A stretch of DNA of 64,000 bases from NCBI GenBank assembly GCA_963210315.1, contig OY723244.1, positions 1,302,001 to 1,366,000 of the forward strand, given 5' to 3'. The translations under genes and the position numbers were made by a program. This DNA comes from Rhynchopus euleeides. Taxonomy: Eukaryota > Euglenozoa > Diplonemea > Diplonemida > Diplonemidae. Under the pieces are notes generated by a model. That model was given only the letters and a program-made list of their open reading frames with translations. It was not told the DNA's origin and did no database searches. The first letter of the stretch is position 1. Each line of letters starts with the position of its first letter. Shown here in pieces: positions 26,401 through 38,400 of the stretch.

Positions 26401-29400
26401 GACCCCAGGGAAGTGCTGAAAATGGTGTCCGGGACCCAGGCGGCAGTGTCTGACCCCGGGGAAGTGCTGAAAATGGTGTCCGGGACCCGGGCGGCAGTGT
26501 CTGACCCCAGGGAAGTGCTGAAATGGGTGTCCGGGACCCAGGCGGCAGTGTCTGACCCCAGGGAAGTGCTGAAAATGGTGTCCGGGACCCGGGCGGCAGT
26601 GTCTGACCCCAGGGAAGTGCTGAAATGGGTGTCCGGGACCCAGGCGGCAGTGTCTGACGCCGGGGAAGTGCTGAAATGGGTGTCCGGGACGCAGGCGGCA
26701 GTGTCTGACCCCAGGGAAGTGCTGAAAATGGTGTCCGGGACCCGGGCGGCAGTGTCCGACCCCAGGGAAGTGCTGAAAATGGTGTCCGGGACCCAGGCGG
26801 CAGTGTCTGACCCCGGGGAAGTGCTGAAAATGGTGTCCGGGACCCGGGCGGCAGTGTCTGACCCCAGGGAAGTGCTGAAATGGGTGTCCGGGACCCAGGC
26901 GGCAGTGTCTGACCCCAGGGAAGTGCTGAAAATGGTGTCCGGGACCCGGGCGGCAGTGTCCGACCCCAGGGAAGTGCTGAAAATGGTGTCCGGGACCCAG
27001 GCGGCAGTGTCTGACCCCAGGGAAGTGCTGAAAATGGTGTCCGGGACCCAGGCGGCAGTGTCTGACCCCGGGGAAGTGCTGAAAATGGTGTCCGGGACCC
27101 AGGCGGCAGTGTCTGACCCCGGGGAAGTGCTGAAAATGGTGTCCGGGACCCGGGCGGCAGTGTCTGACCCCGGGGAAGTGCTGAAAATGGTGTCCGGGAA
27201 CCGGGCGGCAGTGTCTGACCCCAGGGAAGTGCTGAAATGGGTGTCCGGGACCCAGGCGGCAGTGTCTGACCCCAGGGAAGTGCTGAAAATGGTGTCCGGG
27301 ACCCAGTCGGCAGTGTCTGACCCCGGGGAAGTACTGAAAATGGTGTCCGGGACCCGGGCGGCAGTGTCCGACCCCAGGGACGGGCTGAAATGGGTGTCCG
27401 GGACCCAGGCGGCAGTGTCTGACCCCGGGGAAGTGCTGAAAATGGTGTCCGGGACCCGGGCGGCAGTGTCCGACCCCAGGGAAGTGCTGAAATGGGTGTC
27501 CGGGACCCAGGCGGCAGTGTCTGACCCCGGGGAAGTGCTGAAAATGGTGTCCGGGACCCGGGCGGCAGTGTCTGACCCCAGGGAAGTCCTGAAAATGGTG
27601 TCCGGGACCCAGGCGGCAGTGTCTGACCCCGGGGAAGTGCTGAAAATGGTGTCCGGGACCCGGGCGGCAGTGTCTGACCCCAGGGAAGTGCTGAAAATGG
27701 TGTCGGGGACCCAGTCGGCAGTGTCTGACCCCGGGGAAGTGCTGAAAATGGTGTCCGGGACCCGGGCGCCAGTGTCTGACCCCAGGGAAGTGCTGAAATG
27801 GGTGTCCGGGACCCAGGCGGCAGTGTCTGACCCCGGGGAAGTGCTGAAAATGGTGTCCGGGACCCGGGCGGCAGTGTCCGACCCCAGGGAAGTGCTGAAA
27901 TGGGTGTCCGGCACCCAGGCGGCAGTGTCTGACCCCAGGGAAGTGCTGAAAATGGTGTCCGGGACCCGGGCGGCAGTGTCCGACCCCAGGGAAGTGCTGA
28001 AAATGGTGTCCGGGACCCAGGCGGCAGTGTCTGACCCCGGGGAAGTGCTGAAAATGGTGTCCGGGACCCGGGCGCCAGTGTCTGACCCCAGGGAAGTGCT
28101 GAAATGGGTGTCCGGGACCCAGGCGGCAGTGTCTGACCCCGGGGAAGTGCTGAAAATGGTGTCCGGGACCCAGGCGGCAGTGTCTGACCCCGGGGAAGTG
28201 CTGAAAATGGTGTCCGGGACCCGGGCGCCAGTGTCTGACCCCAGGGAAGTGCTGAAATGGGTGTCCGGGACCCAGGCGGCAGTGTCTGACCCCGGGGAAG
28301 TGCTGAAAATGGTGTCCGGGACCCGGGCGGCAGTGTCCGACCCCAGGGAAGTGCTGAAATGGGTGTCCGGGACCCAGGCGGCAGTGTCTGACCCCAGGGA
28401 AGTGCTGAAAATGGTGTCCGGGACCCGGGCGGCAGTGTCCGACCCCAGGGAAGTGCTGAAAATGGTGTCCGGGACCCAGGCGGCAGTGTCTGACCCCGGG
28501 GAAGTGCTGAAAATGGTGTCCGGGACCCGGGCGGCAGTGTCCGACCCCAGGGAAGTGCTGAAATGGGTGTCCGGCACCCAGGCGGCAGTGTCTGACCCCA
28601 GGGAAGTGCTGAAAATGGTGTCCGGGACCCGGGCGGCAGTGTCTGACCCCGGGGAAGTGCTGAAAATGGTGTCCGGGACCCGGGCGCCAGTGTCTGACCC
28701 CAGGGAAGTGCTGAAATGGGTGTCCGGGACCCAGGCGGCAGTGTCTGACCCCGGGGAAGTGCTGAAAATGGTGTCCGGGACCCGGGCGGCAGTGTCCGAC
28801 CCCAGGGAAGTGCTGAAATGGGTGTCCGGCACCCAGGCGGCAGTGTCTGACCCCAGGGAAGTGCTGAAAATGGTGTCCGGGACCCGGGCGGCAGTGTCCG
28901 ACCCCAGGGAAGTGCTGAAAATGGTGTCCGGGACCCAGGCGGCAGTGTCTGACCCCGGGGAAGTGCTGAAAATGGTGTCCGGGACCCGGGCGCCAGTGTC
29001 TGACCCCAGGGAAGTGCTGAAATGGGTGTCCGGGACCCAGGCGGCAGTGTCTGACCCCGGGGAAGTGCTGAAAATGGTGTCCGGGACCCAGGCGGCAGTG
29101 TCTGACCCCGGGGAAGTGCTGAAAATGGTGTCCGGGACCCGGGCGCCAGTGTCTGACCCCAGGGAAGTGCTGAAATGGGTGTCCGGGACCCAGGCGGCAG
29201 TGTCTGACCCCGGGGAAGTGCTGAAAATGGTGTCCGGGACCCGGGCGGCAGTGTCCGACCCCAGGGAAGTGCTGAAATGGGTGTCCGGGACCCAGGCGGC
29301 AGTGTCTGACCCCAGGGAAGTGCTGAAAATGGTGTCCGGGACCCGGGCGGCAGTGTCCGACCCCAGGGAAGTGCTGAAAATGGTGTCCGGGACCCAGGCG

Positions 29401-32400
29401 GCAGTGTCTGACCCCGGGGAAGTGCTGAAAATGGTGTCCGGGACCCGGGCGCCAGTGTCTGACCCCAGGGAAGTGCTGAAATGGGTGTCCGGGACCCAGG
29501 CGGCAGTGTCTGACCCCGGGGAAGTGCTGAAAATGGTGTCCGGGACCCAGGCGGCAGTGTCTGACCCCAGGGAAGTGCTGAAAATGGTGTCCGGGACCCG
29601 GGCGGCAGTGTCTGACCCCAGGGAAGTGCTGAAATGGGTGTCCGGGACCCAGGCGGCAGTGTCTGACCCCAGGGAAGTGCTGAAATGGGTGTCCGGGACC
29701 CAGGCGGCAGTGTCTGACCCCGGGGAAGTGCTGAAATGGGTGTCCGGGACCCAGGCGGCAGTGTCTGACCCCAGGGAAGTGCTGAAAATGGTGTCCGGGA
29801 CCCAGGCGGCAGTGTCTGACCCCGGGGAAGTGCTGAAAATGGTGTCCGGGACCCGGGCGGCAGTGTCTGACCCCAGGGAAGTGCTGAAATGGGTGTCCGG
29901 GACCCAGGCGGCAGTGTCTGACCCCAGGGAAGTGCTGAAAATGGTGTCCGGGACCCGGGCGGCAGTGTCTGACCCCAGGGAAGTGCTGAAATGGGTGTCC
30001 GGGACCCAGGCGGCAGTGTCTGACGCCGGGGAAGTGCTGAAATGGGTGTCCGGGACGCAGGCGGCAGTGTCTGACCCCAGGGAAGTGCTGAAAATGGTGT
30101 CCGGGACCCGGGCGGCAGTGTCCGACCCCAGGGAAGTGCTGAAAATGGTGTCCGGGACCCAGGCGGCAGTGTCTGACCCCGGGGAAGTGCTGAAAATGGT
30201 GTCCGGGACCCGGGCGGCAGTGTCTGACCCCAGGGAAGTGCTGAAATGGGTGTCCGGGACCCAGGCGGCAGTGTCTGACGCCGGGGAAGTGCTGAAATGG
30301 GTGTCCGGGACCCAGGCGGCAGTGTCTGACCCCAGGGAAGTGCTGAAAATGGTGTCCGGGACCCGGGCGGCAGTGTCCGACCCCAGGGAAGTGCTGAAAA
30401 TGGTGTCCGGGACCCAGGCGGCAGTGTCTGACCCCGGGGAAGTGCTGAAAATGGTGTCCGGGACCCGGGCGGCAGTGTCTGACCCCAGGGAAGTGCTGAA
30501 ATGGGTGTCCGGGACCCAGGCGGCAGTGTCTGACCCCAGGGAAGTGCTGAAAATGGTGTCCGGGACCCGGGCGGCAGTGTCCGACCCCAGGGAAGTGCTG
30601 AAAATGGTGTCCGGGACCCAGGCGGCAGTGTCTGACCCCAGGGAAGTGCTGAAAATGGTGTCCGGGACCCAGGCGGCAGTGTCTGACCCCGGGGAAGTGC
30701 TGAAAATGGTGTCCGGGACCCAGGCGGCAGTGTCTGACCCCGGGGAAGTGCTGAAAATGGTGTCCGGGACCCGGGCGGCAGTGTCTGACCCCGGGGAAGT
30801 GCTGAAAATGGTGTCCGGGAACCGGGCGGCAGTGTCTGACCCCAGGGAAGTGCTGAAATGGGTGTCCGGGACCCAGGCGGTAGTGTCTGACCCCAGGGAA
30901 GTGCTGAAAATGGTGTCCGGGACCCAGTCGGCAGTGTCTGACCCCGGGGAAGTACTGAAAATGGTGTCCGGGACCCGGGCGGCAGTGTCCGACCCCAGGG
31001 ACGGGCTGAAATGGGTGTCCGGGACCCAGGCGGCAGTGTCTGACCCCGGGGAAGTGCTGAAAATGGTGTCCGGGACCCGGGCGGCAGTGTCCGACCCCAG
31101 GGAAGTGCTGAAATGGGTGTCCGGGACCCAGGCGGCAGTGTCTGACCCCGGGGAAGTGCTGAAAATGGTGTCCGGGACCCGGGCGGCAGTGTCTGACCCC
31201 AGGGAAGTCCTGAAAATGGTGTCCGGGACCCAGGCGGCAGTGTCTGACCCCGGGGAAGTGCTGAAAATGGTGTCCGGGACCCGGGCGGCAGTGTCTGACC
31301 CCAGGGAAGTGCTGAAAATGGTGTCGGGGACCCAGTCGGCAGTGTCTGACCCTGGGGAAGTGCTGAAAATGGTGTCCGGGACCCGGGCGCCAGTGTCTGA
31401 CCCCAGGGAAGTGCTGAAATGGGTGTCCGGGACCCAGGCGGCAGTGTCTGACCCCGGGGAAGTGCTGAAAATGGTGTCCGGGACCCGGGCGGCAGTGTCC
31501 GACCCCAGGGAAGTGCTGAAATGGGTGTCCGGCACCCAGGCGGCAGTGTCTGACCCCAGGGAAGTGCTGAAAATGGTGTCCGGGACCCGGGCGGCAGTGT
31601 CCGACCCCAGGGAAGTGCTGAAAATGGTGTCCGGGACCCAGGCGGCAGTGTCTGACCCCGGGGAAGTGCTGAAAATGGTGTCCGGGACCCGGGCGCCAGT
31701 GTCTGACCCCAGGGAAGTGCTGAAATGGGTGTCCGGGACCCAGGCGGCAGTGTCTGACCCCGGGGAAGTGCTGAAAATGGTGTCCGGGACCCAGGCGGCA
31801 GTGTCTGACCCCGGGGAAGTGCTGAAAATGGTGTCCGGGACCCGGGCGCCAGTGTCTGACCCCAGGGAAGTGCTGAAATGGGTGTCCGGGACCCAGGCGG
31901 CAGTGTCTGACCCCGGGGAAGTGCTGAAAATGGTGTCCGGGACCCGGGCGGCAGTGTCCGACCCCAGGGAAGTGCTGAAATGGGTGTCCGGGACCCAGGC
32001 GGCAGTGTCTGACCCCAGGGAAGTGCTGAAAATGGTGTCCGGGACCCGGGCGGCAGTGTCCGACCCCAGGGAAGTGCTGAAAATGGTGTCCGGGACCCAG
32101 GCGGCAGTGTCTGACCCCGGGGAAGTGCTGAAAATGGTGTCCGGGACCCGGGCGCCAGTGTCTGACCCCAGGGAAGTGCTGAAATGGGTGTCCGGGACCC
32201 AGGCGGCAGTGTCTGACCCCGGGGAAGTGCTGAAAATGGTGTCCGGGACCCAGGCGGCAGTGTCTGACCCCAGGGAAGTGCTGAAATGGGTGTCCGGGAC
32301 CCAGGCGGCAGTGTCTGACCCCAGGGAAGTGCTGAAATGGGTGTCCGGGACCCAGGCGGCAGTGTCTGACCCCGGGGAAGTGCTGAAATGGGTGTCCGGG

Positions 32401-35400
32401 ACCCAGGCGGCAGTGTCTGACCCCAGGGAAGTGCTGAAAATGGTGTCCGGGACCCAGGCGGCAGTGTCTGACCCCGGGGAAGTGCTGAAAATGGTGTCCG
32501 GGACCCGGGCGGCAGTGTCTGACCCCAGGGAAGTGCTGAAATGGGTGTCCGGGACCCAGGCGGCAGTGTCTGACCCCAGGGAAGTGCTGAAAATGGTGTC
32601 CGGGACCCGGGCGGCAGTGTCTGACCCCAGGGAAGTGCTGAAATGGGTGTCCGGGACCCAGGCGGCAGTGTCTGACGCCGGGGAAGTGCTGAAATGGGTG
32701 TCCGGGACCCAGGCGGCAGTGTCTGACCCCAGGGAAGTGCTGAAAATGGTGTCCGGGACCCGGGCGGCAGTGTCCGACCCCAGGGAAGTGCTGAAAATGG
32801 TGTCCGGGACCCAGGCGGCAGTGTCTGACCCCGGGGAAGTGCTGAAAATGGTGTCCGGGAACCGGGCGGCAGTGTCTGACCCCAGGGAAGTGCTGAAATG
32901 GGTGTCCGGGACCCAGGCGGCAGTGTCTGACCCCAGGGAAGTGCTGAAAATGGTGTCCGGGACCCGGGCGGCAGTGTCCGACCCCAGGGAAGTGCTGAAA
33001 ATGGTGTCCGGGACCCAGGCGGCAGTGTCTGACCCCAGGGAAGTGCTGAAAATGGTGTCCGTGACCCAGGCGGCAGTGTCTGACCCCGGGGAAGTGCTGA
33101 AAATGGTGTCCGGGAACCGGGCGGCAGTGTCTGACCCCAGGGAAGTGCTGAAATGGGTGTCCGGGATCCAGGCGGCAGTGTCTGACCCCAGGGAAGTGCT
33201 GAAAATGGTGTCCGGGACCCAGTCGGCAGTGTCTGACCCCGGGGAAGTACTGAAAATGGTGTCCGGGACCCGGGCGGCAGTGTCCGACCCCAGGGACGGG
33301 CTGAAATGGGTGTCCGGGACCCAGGCGGCAGTGTCTGACCCCGGGGAAGTGCTGAAAATGGTGTCCGGGACCCGGGCGGCAGTGTCCGACCCCAGGGAAG
33401 TGCTGAAATGGGTGTCCGGGACCCAGGCGGCAGTGTCTGATCCCGGGGAAGTGCTGAAAATGGTGTCCGGGACCCGGGCGGCAGTGTCTGACCCCAGGGA
33501 AGTGCTGAAAATGGTGTCCGGGACCCAGGCGGCAGTGTCTGACCCCGGGGAAGTGCTGAAAATGGTGTCCGGGACCCGGGCGGCAGTGTCTGACCCCAGG
33601 GAAGTGCTGAAAATGGTGTCCGGGACCCAGTCGGCAGTGTCTGACCCCGGGGAAGTGCTGAAAATGGTGTCCGGGACCCGGGCGCCAGTGTCTGACCCCA
33701 GGGAAGTGCTGAAATGGGTGTCCGGGACCCAGGGGGCAGTGTCTGACCCCAGGGAAGTGCTGAAAATGGTGTCCGGGACCCGGGCGGCAGTGTCCGACCC
33801 CAGGGAAGTGCTGAAAATGGTGTCCGGGACCCAGGCGGCAGTGTCTGACCCCGGGGAAGTGCTGAAAATGGTGTCCGGGACCCGGGCGGCAGTGTCCGAC
33901 CCCAGGGAAGTGTTGAAAATGGTGTCCGGGACCCAGGCGGCAGTGTCTGACCCCAGGGAAGTGCTGAAAATGGTGTCCGGGACCCGGGCGGCAGTGTCCG
34001 ACCCCAGGGAAGTGTTGAAAATGGTGTCCGGGACCCAGACGGCAGTGTCTGACCCCAGGGAAGTGCTGAAAATGGTGTCCGGGACCCAGGCGGCAGTGTC
34101 TGACCCCGGGGAAGTGCTGAAAATGGTGTCCGGGAACCGGGCGGCAGTGTCTGACCCCAGGGAAGTGCTGAAATGGGTGTCCGGGACCCAGGCGGCAGTG
34201 TCTGACCCCAGGCAAGTGCTGAAAATGGTGTCCGGGACCCAGTCGGCAGTGTCTGACCCCGGGGAAGTACTGAAAATGGTGTCCGGGACCCGGGCGGCAG
34301 TGTCCGACCCCAGGGAAGTGCTGAAAATGGTGTCCGGGACCCGGGCGGCAGTGTCCGACCCCAGGGAAGTGCTGAAATGGGTGTCCGGGACCCAGGCGGC
34401 AGTGTCTGACCCCAGGGAAGTGCTGAAAATGGTGTCCGGGACCCGGGCGGCAGTGTCCGACCCCAGGGAAGTGCTGAAAATGGTGTCCGGGACCCAGGCG
34501 GCAGTGTCTGACCCCGGGGAAGTGCTGAAAATGGTGTCCGGGACCCGGGCGGCAGTGTCCGACCCCAGGGAAGTGTTGAAAATGGTGTCCGGGACCCAGG
34601 CGGCAGTGTCTGACCCCAGGGAAGTGCTGAAAATGGTGTCCGGGACCCAGGCGGCAGTGTCTGACCCCAGGGAAGTGCTGAAAATGGTGTCCGGGACCCA
34701 GGCGGCAGTGTCTGACCCCAGGGAAGTGCTGAAAATGGTGTCCGGGACCCAGGCGGCAGTGTCTGACCCCGGGGAAGTGCTGAAAATGGTGTCCGGGAAC
34801 CGGGCGGCAGTGTCTGACCCCAGGGAAGTGCTGAAATGGGTGTCCGGGACCCAGTCGGCAGTGTCTGACCCCGGGGAAGTACTGAAAATGGTGTCCGGGA
34901 CCCGGGCGGCAGTGTCCGACCCCAGGGACGGGCTGAAATGGGTGTCCGGGACCCAGGCGGCAGTGTCTGACCCCGGGGAAGTGCTGAAAATGGTGTCCGG
35001 GATCCGGGCGGCAGTGTCCGACCCCAGGGAAGTGCTGAAATGGGTGTCCGGGACCCAGGCGGCAGTGTCTGACCCCGGGGAAGTGCTGAAAATGGTGTCC
35101 GGGACCCGGGCGGCAGTGTCTGACCCCAGGGAAGTGCTGAAAATGGTGTCCGGGACCCAGGCGGCAGTGTCTGACCCCGGGGAAGTGCTGAAAATGGTGT
35201 CCGGGACCCGGGCGGCAGTGTCTGACCCCAGGGAAGTGCTGAAAATGGTGTCCGGGACCCAGTCGGCAGTGTCTGACCCCGGGGAAGTGCTGAAAATGGT
35301 GTCCGGGACCCGGGCGCCAGTGTCTGACCCCAGGGAAGTGCTGAAATGGGTGTCCGGGACCCAGGCGGCAGTGTCTGACCCCGGGGAAGTGCTGAAAATG

Positions 35401-38400
35401 GTGTCCGGGACCCGGGCGGCAGTGTCCGACCCCAGGGAAGTGCTGAAATGGGTGTCCGGGACCCAGGCGGCAGTGTCTGACCCCGGGGAAGTGCTGAAAA
35501 TGGTGTCCGGGACCCGGGCGGCAGTGTCCGACCCCAGGGAAGTGCTGAAAATGGTGTCCGGGACCCAGGCGGCAGTGTCTGACCCCGGGGAAGTGCTGAA
35601 AATGGTGTCCGGGACCCGGGCGGCAGTGTCCGACCCCAGGGAAGTGTTGAAAATGGTGTCCGGGACCCAGGCGGCAGTGTCTGACCCCAGGGAAGTGCTG
35701 AAAATGGTGTCCGGGACCCGGGCGGCAGTGTCCGACCCCAGGGAAGTGTTGGAAATGGTGTCCGGGACCCAGGCGGCAGTGTCTGACCCCAGGGAAGTGC
35801 TGAAAATGGTGTCCGGGACCCAGGCGGCAGTGTCTGACCCCGGGGAAGTGCTGAAAATGGTGTCCGGGACCCGGGCGGCAGTTTCCGACCCCAGGGAAGT
35901 GTTGAAAATGGTGTCCGGGACCCAGGCGGCAGTGTCTGACCCCGGGGAAGTGCTGAAAATGGTGTCCGGGACCCGGGCGGCAGTGTCCGACCCCAGGGAA
36001 GTGCTGAAAATGGTGTCCGGGACCCGGGCGGCAGTGTCCGACCCCAGGGAAGTGTTGAAAATGGTGTCCGGGACCCAGGCGGCAGTGTCTGACCCCAGGG
36101 AAGTGCTGAAAATGGTGTCCGGGACCCGGGCGGCAGTGTCCGACCCCAGGGAAGTGCTGAAAATGGTGTCCGGGACCCGGGCAGCAGTGTCCGACCCCAG
36201 GGAAGTGTTGAAAATGGTGTCCGGGACCCAGGCGGCAGTGTCTGACCCCAGGGAAGTGCTGAAAATGGTGTCCGGGACCCAGGCGGCAGTGTCTGACCCC
36301 GGGGAAGTGCTGAAAATGGTGTCCGGGACCCGGGCGGCAGTGTCCGACCCCAGGGAAGTGTTGAAAATGGTGTCCGGGACCCAGGTGGCAGTGTCTGACC
36401 CCAGGGAAGTGCTGAAAATGGTGTCCGGGACCCAGGCGGCAGTGTCTGACCCCGGGGAAGTACTGAAAATGGTGTCCGGGACCCGGGCGGCAGTGTCTGA
36501 CCCCAGGGAAGTGCTGAAATGGGTGTCCGGGACCCAGGCGGCAGTGTCTGACCCCGGGGAAGTGCTGAAATGGGTGTCCGGGACCCAGGCGGCAGTGTCT
36601 GACCCCAGGCAAGTGCTGAAAATGGTGTCCGGGACCCGGGCGGCAGTGTCCGACCCCAGGGAAGTGCTGAAAATGGTGTCCGGGACCCAGGCGGCAGTGT
36701 CTGACCCCAGGGAAGTGCTGAAAATGGTGTCCGGGACCCAGGCGGCAGTGTCTGACCCCGGGGAAGTGCTGAAAATGGTGTCCGGGAACCGGGCGGCAGT
36801 GTCTGACCCCAGGGAAGTGCTGAAATGGGTGTCCGGGACCCAGGCGGCAGTGTCTGACCCCAGGGAAGTGCTGAAAATGGTGTCCGGGACCCGGGCGGCA
36901 GTGTCCGACCCCAGGGAAGTGCTGAAAATGGTGTCCGGGACCCAGGCGGCAGTGTCTGACCCCAGGGAAGTGCTGAAAATGGTGTCCGGGACCCAGGCGG
37001 CAGTGTCTGACCCCGGGGAAGTGCTGAATATGGTGTCCGGGAACCCGGCGGCAGTGTCTGACCCCAGGGAAGTGCTGAAATGGGTGTCCGGGACCCAGGC
37101 GGCAGTGTCTGACCCCAGGGAAGTGCTGAAAATGGTGTCCGGGACCCAGTCGGCAGTGTCTGACCCCGGGGAAGTACTGAAAATGGTGTCCGGGACCCGG
37201 GCGGCAGTGTCCGACCCCAGGGAAGTGCTGAAATGGGTGTCCGGGACGCAGGCGGCAGTGTCTGACCCCGGGGAAGTGCTGAAAATGGTGTCCGGGACCC
37301 GGGCGGCAGTGTCCGACCCCAGGGAAGTGCTGAAAATGGTGTGCGGGACCCACGCGGCAGTGTCCGACCCCAGGGAAGTGTTGAAAATGGTGTCCGGGAC
37401 CCAGGCGGCAGTGTCTGACCCCAGGGAAGTGCTGAAAATGGTGTCCGGGACCCGGGCGGCAGTGTCCGACCCCAGGGAAGTGCTGAAAATGGTGTCCGGG
37501 ACCCAGGCGGCAGTGTCTGACCCCGGGGAAGTGCTGAAAATGGTGTCCGGGACCCGGGCGGCAGTGTCCGACCCCAGGGAAGTGCTGAAAATGGTGTCCG
37601 GGACCCGGGCGGCAGTGTCCGACCCCAGGGAAGTGCTGAAAATGGTGTCCGGGACCCAGGCGGCAGTGTCTGACCCCAGGGAAGTGCTGAAAATGGTGTC
37701 CGGGACCCAGGCGGCAGTGTCTGACCCCAGGCAAGTGCTGAAAATGGTGTCCGGGACCCGGGCGGCAGTGTCCGACCCCAGGGAAGTGCTGAAAATGGTG
37801 TCCGGGACCCAGGCGGCAGTGTCTGACCCCAGGGAAGTGCTGAAAATGGTGTCCGGGACCCAGGCGGCAGTGTCTGACCCCGGGGAAGTGCTGAAAATGG
37901 TGTCCGGGAACCGGGCGGCAGTGTCTGACCCCAGGGAAGTGCTGAAATGGGTGTCCGGGACCCAGGCGGCAGTGTCTGACCCCAGGGAAGTGCTGAAAAT
38001 GGTGTCCGGGACCCGGGCGGCAGTGTCCGACCCCAGGGAAGTGCTGAAAATGGTGTCCGGGACCCAGGCGGCAGTGTCTGACCCCAGGGAAGTGCTGAAA
38101 ATGGTGTCCGGGACCCAGGCGGCAGTGTCTGACCCCGGGGAAGTGCTGAATATGGTGTCCGGGAACCCGGCGGCAGTGTCTGACCCCAGGGAAGTGCTGA
38201 AATGGGTGTCCGGGACCCAGGCGGCAGTGTCTGACCCCAGGGAAGTGCTGAAAATGGTGTCCGGGACCCAGTCGGCAGTGTCTGACCCCGGGGAAGTACT
38301 GAAAATGGTGTCCGGGACCCGGGCGGCAGTGTCCGACCCCAGGGAAGTGCTGAAATGGGTGTCCGGGACGCAGGCGGCAGTGTCTGACCCCGGGGAAGTG

